Positions 19,236-27,207 are shown, numbered from the stretch's first letter. The stretch is DNA of 64,000 bases from Aureliella helgolandensis (GCF_007752135.1 NZ_CP036298.1:6564501-6628500), one strand, 5' to 3'. Notes: generated by a model from the sequence alone, not told the origin. A program made the numbers and translations.

Positions 19236-19490
19236 ACCCGCCGCACAACGACTCGTTGAAACCGCACCCCATCCCGCGCGTGCTCGTTGCAATTGCACCC
19301 GCCGCACAACGACTCCATGAAATTGCAACCCGCCGCTTGAGCAAGGAAAGATAACCTCCGCTACAGGGCAACTTAAGGATGCTACCTCCGCATTAAAATT
19401 CAAATTGCGATTAAATCAACAGCCCGCGTGAGCCAGGATAGAAGATGGTCGCCGCTACAGGGCGGCTAGAGGCACTACCGCTGCAAAATT
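19236..19490. repeat. Dispersed intergenic repeat cluster
   Basis: This cluster holds two copies of ACCCGCCGCACAACGACTC (19238 and 19298 region), a GCCGCTTGAGCAAGG core, and the ~90-bp module shared with 8285-8380 (TAACCTCCGCTACA ... AAATTGCGATTAAATCAACA). The remaining space up to the groES stop at 19707 shows no gene. Confidence 0.8.
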
Positions 19491-19706
19491 GGGATCGCGT
19501 CTAAAGCGACGTTCCGTAAACAAGGCGAGAGCAGCCACTGCCACAGTGAGACCGATGGCGTGACCATCGCTCCGAGATCGCCAATCTCTTGCCGCCAACT
19601 GCCGTGCGAGTCCCAACCACGATCGCTGGGGGCGCAACTCCGCCACTTTAGCGCGACATAAGAAACTTTCCCGCTAGGTAAAGAGCGAGACGGCGGATTC
19701 ACGCCT

Positions 19707-20030
19707 CTAGAATTCTTCGGGTTTATCCTTGCGGAACACGGCCACAATATCCTCGACCGGGACTACGAACAACTGATTATCTGGTTCGAAATCGACGGGA
19801 ATCGCATTCTTGGGATGAAATAGCACCTTGTCGTAATTGCGAAGCGGCACATCTTCATCATGCGCGACCAAGCGAGACACGGTGACGATCCGCCCGGTGA
19901 TGGTCGGTATCTCTGCCGCGTCGGGCAGTGCAATACCTCCCTTAGTCTCCCTCTTGGGCTCATCCTTGAGCACCAGCACTCGCCCACCGATGGGTTCGAT
20001 ATATTGAAGATCGGTCTTTTTCTTAACCAT
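19707..20030 (-). CDS. groS: Co-chaperonin GroES
   Basis: The 107-residue protein has the GroES fold order: IEPIGGRVLVLKDEPKRETKGGIALP includes the mobile-loop region that binds GroEL, followed by GRIVTVS, YDKVLFHPKNA and the C-terminal VPVEDIVAVF. It is slightly longer than standard GroES (about 97) through an N-terminal MVKKKTDLQY extension. No groEL is nearby in either direction, so it is an orphan copy; planctomycetes often hold several groES genes. No CIRCE operator was seen upstream. Confidence 0.9.
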   Translation of the reverse strand: MVKKKTDLQYIEPIGGRVLVLKDEPKRETKGGIALPDAAEIPTITGRIVTVSRLVAHDEDVPLRNYDKVLFHPKNAIPVDFEPDNQLFVVPVEDIVAVFRKDKPEEF

Positions 20031-20781
20031 AGCGTGTAAATCGTATCAGTAAAATGTGCGTCTATCTCAGCCCAATCGAGCCACCCCGACGGCCACTTCC
20101 CAACATCACTCCCCTTGGAAAACCAAGGTTGTCGCCGAGATTAGATTCCGAAGGCTCGCAAATTACTTGAGCCGAGCAACAGGGGCAAGCGGTAACAGCG
20201 GGGAAAAATGCAGGCTTCGAGGGCCGTCGCCCCCGCAAATTCCCCCGAGGCGTTAATTTCCGGTTCCGCCCAATTAGGCCGGAGGGGCAGGTGGGTGAGG
20301 TCCGACATCTAGTAGATTGCGGTCCCAAGCGAGAAATCCACCGAGTCGCGGTTAGCAGCACAGTCCCCCAACCCGCCAGAATCTGACAAATGGGGGGGGA
20401 TTGGCACCAAATCACGCGAGCAGCGGCCCGCCAAAAGGGCTATCGCCCCTCAAACAGCATCAAATCTTCACCATTGGGCTTGCAATTCGCAGGTTGCTCT
20501 TGAAAGAACGTTAGCTTTTGAGATACTTGCCCGTTCGCATCGGCCGCGAGGATTGCTGAAAGTGCGCAGTGGACGCTTGCCGACTAGCTCCGCTTCAATT
20601 TTGTCCTTATGAAATTCGTGGAAAACACGGTCTCGCTCGCCCTTCGCGTTTGAGACCGACGAACCGATTAATGACAAACTCCTGATATCAACGGGCGTAC
20701 CTACGCCAATAGTTTATAGACGCAGGCCAATTCCTTCATTGGCCACACACGATGTACTGGTGAAACACATACTGGTGAAAT
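20031..20781. other. Gap without a supported gene; hairpin and direct repeat before rplY
   Basis: These 750 bp separate divergent groES and rplY. I find no coding frame I trust. A hairpin GGCCAAT/ATTGGCC lies near 20729-20748, followed by a direct repeat of TACTGGTGAAA just before the rplY start. It is possibly a leader or translation control site for rplY. Confidence 0.45.
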
Positions 20782-21399
20782 ATGAGTAGTGAAACGATCG
20801 AAGTTAAGAAGCGTGAACAAGTCGGCACGGCAGCTTGCAATAAATTGCGTGCCACCGGCTATGTCCCCGCTAACCTATACGGCCACGGCGAAGCCAATGT
20901 CAATTTGGCAGTGCGCCACGATGCCATTGGGAACGTGATCAAGCATGGGACCAAAATTTTGGCCCTCACCGGTGACATCTCGGACACCGCCTTGCTGCGA
21001 GATGTTCAGTGGGATGCGTTCGGCATGGAAGTCCTGCACGTCGACTTCACCCGCGTCTCCAAGGGTGAGTCGGTCGAGGTCACCCTACCACTGCACCTGC
21101 ACGGTGAAGCCCCCGGCACATCGCAGGGTGGAATCCTAGGACACGTATTGCACGAGCTGACCATCCTCTGCCCAGCTTCCGCTGTACCTGAGGATCTGCA
21201 AGTCAACATTGCCAAGCTCAATCTCGGCGAAGCCATTCACGCGAGTGAAATTGAGATTCCAGCTGGCGCATCGCTGGTGACCGACGGTGGTGAACTGGTC
21301 GTTCACATCGTGAAACCTGCCGGTGCTACCGAAGACGCGGATGCAGCGGATGAACCCGAAGTCATCGGACAAGCAGACAAACAAGAAGATGCCAACTAG
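20782..21399 (+). CDS. rplY: Ribosomal protein L25/Ctc, long form
   Basis: The protein has 205 residues: the N-terminal 5S-rRNA-binding L25 domain (VKKREQVGTAACNKLRATGYVPANLYGHGE) plus the C-terminal TL5/Ctc beta domain (about residues 95-185), with an acidic tail. It binds 5S rRNA in the large subunit. The ATG at 20782 is used. It leads a run rplY-pth-rpsF-ssb-rplI on the plus strand. Confidence 0.94.
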   Translation: MSSETIEVKKREQVGTAACNKLRATGYVPANLYGHGEANVNLAVRHDAIGNVIKHGTKILALTGDISDTALLRDVQWDAFGMEVLHVDFTRVSKGESVEVTLPLHLHGEAPGTSQGGILGHVLHELTILCPASAVPEDLQVNIAKLNLGEAIHASEIEIPAGASLVTDGGELVVHIVKPAGATEDADAADEPEVIGQADKQEDAN

Positions 21400-21420
21400 T
21401 CTTCCGTGGAGGGCGGCCTT

Positions 21421-22002
21421 GTGAGTGCAAGTGCTCCAACCCAGAAGATGGTGGTCGGCCTCGGTAACCCCGGGGCCAAGTACGACCGGACGCGGCACAA
21501 TGTTGGATTCGAAGTCCTAAATCGACTAAGCCAACAATACTTTGCTCCCGCTCCTCGCACTAAATTTGAAGGACAGTACACTAGCATCACCGTTGGACCC
21601 ACCAACTTGATCCTGGTCTGGCCTTTGACCTACATGAACAACAGCGGACGTTGCGTACGCGCGACGGCCGATTTTTATAAAATAGACCTTGAGCACGAAT
21701 TGCTGGTCGTCTGCGACGATCTGAGTTTGCCCACCGGTAAACTTCGAATTCGGCTCAAGGGCTCTGGAGGCGGCCAAAAAGGACTGAACGACATCCTGCG
21801 GGTGGCGGGCAATCAGAACGTCCCCAGGTTGAGAATTGGAATTGATCGACCACCACCACGCTGGGATGTGTCGGACTACGTCCTCGGACGTTTTAGCTCC
21901 GACGAAACCCCAGTCATCAGTCAAGCTGTGCAAGCGGCCGCTGATGCGGTGCGAGATTGGTGCATACACGATATCGCGTACTGCATGAATCAAGTCAATT
22001 GA
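21421..22002 (+). CDS. pth: Peptidyl-tRNA hydrolase
   Basis: Pth releases the peptide from prematurely dissociated peptidyl-tRNA. Motifs are VVGLGNPGAKYDRTRHNVGF, with the catalytic His in RHN, and LTYMNNSGRCVR, VVCDDLSLP and GSGGGQKGLNDI. The GTG at 21421 has GGAGGG seven bases upstream, so it is preferred over an in-frame GTG at 21406 and over the ATG at 21448; this gives 193 residues. It follows rplY by 21 bp, consistent with cotranscription, a frequent gene pair. Confidence 0.95.
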   Translation: MSASAPTQKMVVGLGNPGAKYDRTRHNVGFEVLNRLSQQYFAPAPRTKFEGQYTSITVGPTNLILVWPLTYMNNSGRCVRATADFYKIDLEHELLVVCDDLSLPTGKLRIRLKGSGGGQKGLNDILRVAGNQNVPRLRIGIDRPPPRWDVSDYVLGRFSSDETPVISQAVQAAADAVRDWCIHDIAYCMNQVN

Positions 22003-22117
22003 TTGCAAATCGAAATAGCGACCTGCCTTAGCTAGGTCACACACCCACCACTGGGCACGTATTACACGGCCTCAATCAACCACACATTTAGAACAAAACC
22101 GATCGGGAGTCTGGGAC

Positions 22118-22522
22118 TTGGCTACTAACTGCTACGACTGCTTCTTTATTTTCGACAGCAACAAATACAACCGCGATCCAGGTGGAGTGGCAGCGACCGC
22201 TCAGAAAGCGATCGAAGATCTCGGTGGCGAAATCCTCGCCAGTCGACTGTGGGAAGAACGCAAGCTGGCGTATCCAATCGAAGGCCACAACAAAGGCACC
22301 TACTGGATCACCTACTTCAACATCGACAGCAGCAAGTTGGTCGAATTCAACCGGACTTGCCAACTCAATGACAATATTTTGCGATTCTTGGTCACCAAGG
22401 TCGACCCACGCTTGGTCGATGCCCTGGTTGCGCACGCCACCGGCGTCAACCAAGTCACCGAAGAACAACCTGGAGAGGAAGAAGCCGTTGCCGCTGGCGC
22501 CGGAAACGAAGAAGCGAACTAG
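22118..22522 (+). CDS. rpsF: 30S ribosomal protein S6
   Basis: The product is 134 residues with the S6 fold: YDCFFIFDSNKYNRD at the start, the segment LWEERKLAYPIEGHNKGTYWITYFN, and NDNILRFLVTKVDPRLV. The C-terminus is an acidic tail ending EEAN, longer than in E. coli-type cores. The start is a TTG at 22118 with GGGAG eight bases before it; no ATG is available. S6 normally pairs with S18 on 16S rRNA, but rpsR is not in this cluster. Confidence 0.95.
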   Translation: MATNCYDCFFIFDSNKYNRDPGGVAATAQKAIEDLGGEILASRLWEERKLAYPIEGHNKGTYWITYFNIDSSKLVEFNRTCQLNDNILRFLVTKVDPRLVDALVAHATGVNQVTEEQPGEEEAVAAGAGNEEAN

Positions 22523-22776
22523 TTTCCCGTAATTCTCCTGCAGGGGTTCACCCGGGTGCTTGATGCGATTCGGTGCACCCGATAATTTGCTTACCGGAGA
22601 ATTTGCACAACTTGCGATGTTCAGCGACAATGAGGCGATTGGACTGACTGGCAACTTGAGCAGGTTCAATGTCGTTGCGGTTCAGTCGAGCTCGCCACAA
22701 CCCACCAGTTGTGCCGCGTCCTCCTCCCCCTGAACGCGACCTGTATTACGAGCGAATTCAACCAGGAGCGGAGACG

Positions 22777-23262
22777 ATGGCTAGTTACAATCGAGTCATT
22801 TTGATGGGTAACTTGACGCGGGATATCGAATTGCGATATACCCCGGCTGGAACGCCCGTAACCGAAGTAGGACTGGCGGTCAACGATCGTCGCAAAGGCC
22901 AGAATGGAGAATGGATCGACGAAACCACGTTTGTCGACATCACCTTCTGGGGTCGCACTGCTGAAGTCGCCTCGGAATACCTCAGCAAGGGCTCGCCGGT
23001 GTTCATCGAAGGACGCCTCAAGCTCGATACCTGGGAAAAAGACGGACAGAAAAATTACAAGCTCCGAGTGGTATGCGACCGCATGCAACTCCTCGGTGGA
23101 AGAGACGGCTCCGGAGGAAGTAGCAACAATGCCAACAGCGGCGGTGGTAGTGCCAGAAGCACTCCCAGACCCGAGGCAACGAGCTACTCGCAATCCAGCG
23201 CCTCAGCCCCCCCGGAACCCGATCATCACGGTGGAATTGGTGGCGACGAAATCCCGTTTTAA
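22777..23262 (+). CDS. ssb: Single-stranded DNA-binding protein
   Basis: From the ATG at 22777 (GGAG nearby) the protein has 161 residues. The OB fold (about 1-110) begins [20 protein letters not shown] and includes [21 protein letters not shown] and [20 protein letters not shown] glycine/serine-rich linker follows. The C-terminal tip DEIPF is the partner-binding acidic tail. Open frame upstream to 22669 is not part of the family. It sits between rpsF and rplI, as in many bacteria. Confidence 0.96.
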   Translation: MASYNRVILMGNLTRDIELRYTPAGTPVTEVGLAVNDRRKGQNGEWIDETTFVDITFWGRTAEVASEYLSKGSPVFIEGRLKLDTWEKDGQKNYKLRVVCDRMQLLGGRDGSGGSSNNANSGGGSARSTPRPEATSYSQSSASAPPEPDHHGGIGGDEIPF

Positions 23263-23362
23263 GGATGGTCGCCCACAAGGCCGCAGTTTGAACCAGCGCC
23301 TCCCTCACGAGGCTGTAGTGACATTCAGTAAACAATTTGAGAACGTAAGCCAAGCGAGTTGA

Positions 23363-23884
23363 ATGATGGTTGCCGCAAAAACACGAGCACGACGCGAACA
23401 ATTCAAGCGACTGCCCAAAGGGGCCAATGGCGGCATCGAGTTGCTGCTGATCCAAAATGTGGATCATGTTGGCAAGCAAGGAGAGGTTGTTGAGGTCCGT
23501 GCCGGACACGCCAACAACTTCCTGCTACCTCAAGGCCTAGCCATTATCGCTACCGAACACCACAAGCGGATGGTCGAGAAGCACAAGGCGAAGCTCAAAG
23601 AAATCGAGAAGAAGCGCCTCAGTGGCCTCCAAGGCTTGGCCGATAAGATTGCTCAGCAATCGATCACCATCGAAGCCAACGCCAACGACGAAGGTCACCT
23701 GTACGGTAGCGTCGGAGCACCTGAAATTGCTGCGGCTCTCAAGGCCAATCAAATCGTCGTCACCGACGACCAGATCCGCCTGCAAGGCCCGCTCAAGGAA
23801 CTCGGCTTGTACACGGTCAAAGTTCACCTGCACCAAGAGATCGAATGCGATCTCAAGGTATGGGTCGTCCCCACCGCTGCCTAA
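23363..23884 (+). CDS. rplI: 50S ribosomal protein L9
   Basis: The 173-residue L9 has the N-domain core IELLLIQNVDHVGKQGEVVEVRAGHANNFLLPQGLA, a connecting helix (KHKAKLKEIEKK) and the C-domain (GHLYGSVGAPEIAAAL). An N-terminal extension of about 25 basic residues (MMVAAKTRARREQFKRLPKG) precedes the normal start and is probably real, because no start codon lies at the usual place. Confidence 0.94.
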   Translation: MMVAAKTRARREQFKRLPKGANGGIELLLIQNVDHVGKQGEVVEVRAGHANNFLLPQGLAIIATEHHKRMVEKHKAKLKEIEKKRLSGLQGLADKIAQQSITIEANANDEGHLYGSVGAPEIAAALKANQIVVTDDQIRLQGPLKELGLYTVKVHLHQEIECDLKVWVVPTAA

Positions 23885-23936
23885 CAGCAGCACAGCGATA
23901 CGGACTCCCGCCCTAGATGGGAGCGAGCGACGAAAA

Positions 23937-23966
23937 GTGGTAGCGGTCCTTCAAGAGCGCTACCAC
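23937..23966 (+). terminator. Hairpin after rplI
   Basis: A 9-bp perfect stem GTGGTAGCG/CGCTACCAC with a 12-base loop lies 52 bp after the rplI stop. It lacks a T run, so it may be a weak terminator or an mRNA-stabilising hairpin rather than a classical intrinsic terminator. Confidence 0.5.
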
Positions 23967-24050
23967 GAACACAACCAACGCCTTCCCACGTTATCCCGAC
24001 GTGAACTGGACTGGCGGAGGGTGCCGTAGAATTGTATAAAGGCACAAAAC

Positions 24051-24132
24051 GGGGCTGTGGCGGAACTGGCAGACGCGCTAGATTTAGGTTCTAGTACCGC
24101 AAGGTGTGCAGGTTCGATTCCTGTCAGCCCTA
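24051..24132 (+). tRNA. tRNA-Leu (anticodon UAG)
   Basis: The 82-nt class II tRNA has acceptor GGGGCTG/CAGCCCT (first pair G-U) with discriminator A, an anticodon stem CTAGA/TCTAG around loop TTTAGGT with anticodon UAG, a variable arm, and T arm TGCAGG TTCGATTCC. CCA is not encoded. Its 3' part is the integration core of the prophage, and the gene remains intact because attP supplies the same bases. Confidence 0.97.
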
Positions 24133-24136
24133 CTTA
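24074..24136 (+). repeat. attL, 63-bp core within tRNA-Leu
   Basis: From CGCGCTAGATTTAGG to CAGCCCTACTTA this segment is identical to 62613-62675. It runs from the anticodon arm to four bases past the tRNA end. Sequence differs immediately on both sides. Confidence 0.96.
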
Positions 24137-24270
24137 ACCACCCTAGTTCGGGTGCAAATGATTGCAAGGGCAATGGTTTCAATGTGGAATCATTGCCTTG
24201 CTTCGCGCAACCATGGAAGCCGAAAGGCAGCGAACTCGACAACGGCCAGAACGTTGATACCATTGGGAGC

Positions 24271-24513
24271 ATGATCGAAATGGAAAAAACCGAAGAACAC
24301 AGCGATTTTTGCGAACGTGTCAAAGCACGTCGGCAAGAGCTTGGATTGACCCAAGTTGAAATGGCGGAACGTCTCGGATTGACCCAATCTACATACGCTT
24401 CGATCGAGCGCGGGCGATATGAGCCAGGCCTCAACCAAATCTACCGAGTTGCCGCCGCCTTAGAAACAAACATCCATGAGCTACTACCAGTAGCTGTAAA
24501 ATCCGAATTCTAA
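24271..24513 (+). CDS. Xre-family helix-turn-helix regulator
   Basis: The 80-residue protein has one HTH_3 domain (FCERVKARRQELGLTQVEMA, then LTQSTYASIERGRYEPGL). This is the layout of small phage and plasmid repressors of the Cro/CI type. A second ATG at 24280 lies 10 bases after GGGAG and may be the true start. Open frame continues upstream into the tRNA, but that part is not coding. It is the first gene of the prophage, and a perfect inverted repeat lies 22 bp after its stop. Confidence 0.82.
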   Translation: MIEMEKTEEHSDFCERVKARRQELGLTQVEMAERLGLTQSTYASIERGRYEPGLNQIYRVAAALETNIHELLPVAVKSEF

Positions 24514-24535
24514 AATATCGCAAATATTGCGCATT

Positions 24536-24558
24536 CTCACTATTGCAGCAATAGTGAG
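24536..24558. promoter_or_regulatory. Operator-like inverted repeat CTCACTATTG-CAG-CAATAGTGAG
   Basis: A perfect 10-bp dyad with a three-base centre is flanked on both sides by GCATTCTC-like bases, in an AT-rich stretch between the Xre regulator and the first left-arm gene. There is no T run, so a terminator is unlikely; an operator for the regulator is plausible. The rest of the gap to 24841 has a 9-bp hairpin GCGTTGTTC/GAACAACGC near 24796-24821 and no supported gene. Confidence 0.65.
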
Positions 24559-24841
24559 CATTCTCTATATTCGGCGACGTTCAGTCAATGAACGCCCGCC
24601 GAGCCTCTAACTTTTGCGAGTCGTGCTCGTGCCGCGGTCGGATACTTCCGCGGCAATCTTGCGAGCAATCATCAGACTGGACGACCAAGCGCCCACCTAT
24701 TCGCGTTGCTGTACCGCAGGATAGTTGGGCGCGTTTACTTCGCTGGATTCGCGGCGGGGGGACGTCTGGTCTGGTTTGAGCCAGGCACCCCTGCCGCGTT
24801 GTTCAGCGAGCCGAACAACGCCTAAGCAAGGGAATCCAGCC

Positions 24842-25087
24842 ATGCAAGCGGCCGAAACAATCGAGCCATTGGGAACCGTCCCACTTTCTTCACTGCCAAT
24901 CGTCCGAGCCTACGCCCTCCTGCGAGGCGAAACCGAAGGACGCTGGCTTACCCCCGAACAAATCGCGGAGATCGGGCACGTTTGCGGAGAAATCCGCCAG
25001 CTCGGCGAGACATGGTGCGCTACCTGCGAACGATGGTGGGCCATTGTCGCCCGCATCGACACCGAAGGGGAGCTCGGCCGATGCTAA
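24842..25087 (+). CDS. Hypothetical phage protein, 81 residues
   Basis: The protein starts MQAAETIEPLGTVPLSS and contains a CATC pair (about residues 60-63) in ETWCATCERWW. No family recognised. AAGGGAA lies before the ATG. Its last codons overlap the start of the next gene (ATGCTAA), which points to coupled translation. It is the first gene of a left-arm operon of small genes. Confidence 0.7.
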   Translation: MQAAETIEPLGTVPLSSLPIVRAYALLRGETEGRWLTPEQIAEIGHVCGEIRQLGETWCATCERWWAIVARIDTEGELGRC

Positions 25088-25458
25088 CCACCACCAGCGA
25101 AGCAACCGCCCTAGACGCGATCGAGCAGTGGAACAACAGCCACCCCGACGGAACGCGGATCATCTACCAATTTGGCGAAGTGCCAGTCCGAACAACGACC
25201 ATAGGCGGCGCCTTTGCGATCAACGGCCGGCCAATGCTCAGGCTAGCGGGAGTAGCTGGCGCCGTCGATCTTTCGGCCGTCAAAGTCTCACCGTTCCACG
25301 CGTGGGTACGCGTTCACCGCCGCCGCCGAATGAGCCATTGGGTGGAAGGATGGTGGGACGATCAAGCCCACCTAGAAAGCGACCTCGAACTCCTTGCGAA
25401 ACGCGACGAGGCTTTCGAATCCTACGAATATACCAACGTGAAGCCGTCGGAGCTTTAA
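25081..25458 (+). CDS. Hypothetical phage protein, 125 residues
   Basis: No family recognised. The protein is mixed alpha/beta with many tryptophans near HWVEGWWDD, and has no signal peptide or membrane segment. The start ATG overlaps the upstream stop by the ATGCTAA arrangement, and the next gene starts two bases after its stop. Confidence 0.7.
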   Translation: MLTTTSEATALDAIEQWNNSHPDGTRIIYQFGEVPVRTTTIGGAFAINGRPMLRLAGVAGAVDLSAVKVSPFHAWVRVHRRRRMSHWVEGWWDDQAHLESDLELLAKRDEAFESYEYTNVKPSEL

Positions 25459-25460
25459 CG

Positions 25461-25724
25461 ATGGAGGCGACCAAGATCAGACGCGGCCGCGCGAAGGATG
25501 GCAAGCCATTGAATCCAGGCCAGCAGATTGTGAAGCTGCGAGGGTGCCCCGATTGCGACAGCCGCGGCTACTTTCTTTTGAACCCGTTTATCCCAAATTT
25601 TCGAGCGCTCCTAAGCTTTTCGAACTTAACCCAGTGCCAGACCTGCCTGGACTGCCAAACCTATTGGAAGCTTTACGGAGCGTTGCCACCCGAGATTGTG
25701 CCCGAGTTGACCACGAAAGATTGA
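25461..25724 (+). CDS. Small zinc-ribbon protein
   Basis: This 87-residue protein has two cysteine pairs, CPDC (about 29-32) and CQTC-x2-C (about 58-64), a likely zinc ribbon. The basic N-terminus (KIRRGRAKDGK) suggests nucleic acid binding. It belongs to the tight run of left-arm genes and lies 34 bp before csrA. Confidence 0.65.
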   Translation: MEATKIRRGRAKDGKPLNPGQQIVKLRGCPDCDSRGYFLLNPFIPNFRALLSFSNLTQCQTCLDCQTYWKLYGALPPEIVPELTTKD

Positions 25725-25758
25725 TCCCACTTAACCACTCAGAAACGGAGTTTTGTAG

Positions 25759-25965
25759 ATGCTAGTTTTGTCCAGAAACCTAGACGAGTCGATCGTGATA
25801 GGCGAACAAATCGAAATTGTCATAGTGGAGGTGCGAGGCGACCGAGTGCGACTCGGCATAAAAGCACCCAGGACGACGGCAGTACACCGCAAGGAAGTTT
25901 TCCAAGCGATCAAGCGAGCCGGCGGCGACATCAACAAGAAACGCGGCGAAGTTGTGCCGGCTTAA
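25759..25965 (+). CDS. csrA: Carbon storage regulator CsrA, phage-encoded
   Basis: The 68-residue protein has the classic CsrA start [15 protein letters not shown], strand [17 protein letters not shown], and the RNA-binding segment [11 protein letters not shown]. CsrA dimers bind GGA motifs in mRNA leaders and control translation. GGAG lies eight bases before the ATG. It is followed directly by a structured RNA (25980-26122) that has several GGA triplets, which could be its target or sponge. Confidence 0.93.
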   Translation: MLVLSRNLDESIVIGEQIEIVIVEVRGDRVRLGIKAPRTTAVHRKEVFQAIKRAGGDINKKRGEVVPA

Positions 25966-25979
25966 GAAACTACCGGAAA

Positions 25980-26078
25980 GGGGCCTTTGCGTGACGTTGT
26001 CACGCGTCCTAGGTGTGCGGAGCGGTAGAGCCAGGGGAGACCGCCGACTAAGGCATAAGCCCTGGTAGGACAGGCCCC
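25980..26078 (+). ncRNA. Structured RNA with nested stems and a pseudoknot
   Basis: All pairings are exact. P1 is GGGGCCT (25980-25986) with AGGCCCC (26072-26078). P2 is the hairpin GCGTGAC/GTCACGC (25989-26005). P3 is TCCTA (26007-26011) with TAGGA (26066-26070). P4 is CCAGGG (26031-26036) with CCCTGG (26060-26065), stacked on P3. A possible pseudoknot pairs GCGGT (26022-26026) with ACCGC (26040-26044) across P4. A strong terminator follows. It matches no RNA family I can name. It lies 14 bp after csrA. Confidence 0.7.
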
Positions 26079-26089
26079 GCTATGAGAGA

Positions 26090-26122
26090 CCCGGCGCCCA
26101 AGTTGGGCGCCGGGTTGTTTTT
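26090..26122 (+). terminator. Intrinsic terminator after the csrA/ncRNA unit
   Basis: The stem CCCGGCGCCC/GGGCGCCGGG (10 bp) has loop AAGTT and is followed by TTGTTTTT. Confidence 0.92.
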
Positions 26123-26137
26123 ACAAGTTGAAAATTT

Positions 26138-26262
26138 GGGCCGGTAGCTCAACGGTAGAGCACTAGGCGGGGAGGCGTGGAATAAGCCGCAAGGCCGTAT
26201 CCGCCACACGTCGCCCCCTAAACTCCCAACTAGCGATGCGGGTTCGAATCCCGACCGGCCTA
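26138..26262 (+). tRNA. tRNA-Gly-like gene (CCC) with 56-nt insertion
   Basis: The outer parts form a good tRNA: acceptor GGGCCGG/CCGGCCT (one G-U) with discriminator A, U8, A9, D arm GCTC/GAGC, and T arm GCGGG TTCGAAT CCCGA (outer pair mismatched). The D arm resembles bacterial tRNA-Gly. The anticodon stem is CTAG/CTAG (26163-26166, 26230-26233), with CTCCCAA (26223-26229) as the loop, reading anticodon CCC. Between them, 26167-26222 is a 56-nt insertion that folds on itself with a GCC-GCAA-GGC tip. It is far shorter than a group I intron. It may be a pseudo-tRNA, a processed tRNA or a tRNA-like structure. Confidence 0.6.
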
Positions 26263-26268
26263 TTCTTA

Positions 26269-26335
26269 CTAGGCGCCATGCCAACCGGCCTGGACGCCTA
26301 GCCGTAGGCCCCCGGCGCCAATCGTGGCGCCGGGG
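26269..26335 (+). other. Two strong consecutive hairpins before the methylase gene
   Basis: Hairpin one pairs CTAGGCG (26269-26275) with CGCCTAG (26295-26301). Hairpin two has an 11-bp perfect stem CCCCGGCGCCA/TGGCGCCGGGG with loop ATCG (26310-26335). Its sequence echoes the terminator stem at 26090, but no T run follows. They lie in the leader of the methylase gene at 26359. Confidence 0.7.
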
Positions 26336-26358
26336 ATCAGAGCACCAAGAGTGAGACC

Positions 26359-27192
26359 ATGCGAACGGAATCGAAGAAACTGCGCACAAAATCCGCCCTT
26401 TCCTATTTCGGAAGCGATAGCGAAGTCGCCGCCGAGCTCGCGGCCAAGCTCAACGGATGCCGACACATCACCATCGCGTTTGCCGGTGGCCTGTCGATCC
26501 TACCCCACCTTACCGCCCGCGGAATTGTCGCCAACGATCTAAACGCGCACGCGATGAACTTCTACCGCGTAGCAGCCGGCCGACACGGCGAAGCCGCAAA
26601 GCTAGAGCTCGCCGAACGATGCGCTACGACGCTCAGCCATCCCGAGGAATTGGAGCTCGCGGCTAAAGCGATGCAGTTTTTTAACACTCCATCGACCAGG
26701 GACTACGGTTGCGCATTTCATGCTTGGGCGTACTGGGCATGCTGTTGGCTACCACGTAAAGGCAAAGGCGGTACGAAATCGCCGCCGAGCCTCCCCTCAG
26801 TCAGACGCGAGGCCACAGGCGGGAACAACGCGAGCCGCCTAGTTTCAGTTGCGGCCGATCTGAACACATGGGCGCAGCAGTTCAGACGCTGCGAATTCGA
26901 ATCGGTGTGCTTCCGCGATCTACTGCGAAAAGTTAAGGACACCGCTGCCTGCGGTATCTACTGCGACCCGCCATGGGTTGGAGCCGGCAACAACTATATG
27001 CACAGCTTTGCACTAGAAGACCACGTCGACCTAGCCGACGCGTTGGCGAGATTCCGAAAAGCGGCCGTCCTAATCCGCTACGGAGACGCCCCGCTAATCC
27101 GCGAACTCTATCGAGAATGGCGGATCGAGGAGCGGTTCAGCCGAACACAGGCCAACAGCCAAATCGGCGAACTATGGATTACGAGAGCATAG
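26359..27192 (+). CDS. DNA adenine methylase, Dam/D12 class
   Basis: The 277-residue protein has the D12-class motif order: a SAM-binding segment SALSYFGSDSEVAAEL in the place of the F-x-G-G-x-S loop, NDLNAHAMNFY, and the catalytic motif CDPPWVGAGNNY (DPPW instead of DPPY). It probably methylates adenine N6 and may protect phage DNA or mark the origin. No restriction partner is adjacent. The next gene starts 15 bp downstream. Confidence 0.82.
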   Translation: MRTESKKLRTKSALSYFGSDSEVAAELAAKLNGCRHITIAFAGGLSILPHLTARGIVANDLNAHAMNFYRVAAGRHGEAAKLELAERCATTLSHPEELELAAKAMQFFNTPSTRDYGCAFHAWAYWACCWLPRKGKGGTKSPPSLPSVRREATGGNNASRLVSVAADLNTWAQQFRRCEFESVCFRDLLRKVKDTAACGIYCDPPWVGAGNNYMHSFALEDHVDLADALARFRKAAVLIRYGDAPLIRELYREWRIEERFSRTQANSQIGELWITRA

Positions 27193-27207
27193 GAGCCACG
27201 ATGAACC

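Noticed and set aside
24588-24779. 63-codon frame after the Xre regulator
   Set aside because: No ribosome-binding site, cysteine- and arginine-rich without pattern, overlaps a hairpin region.
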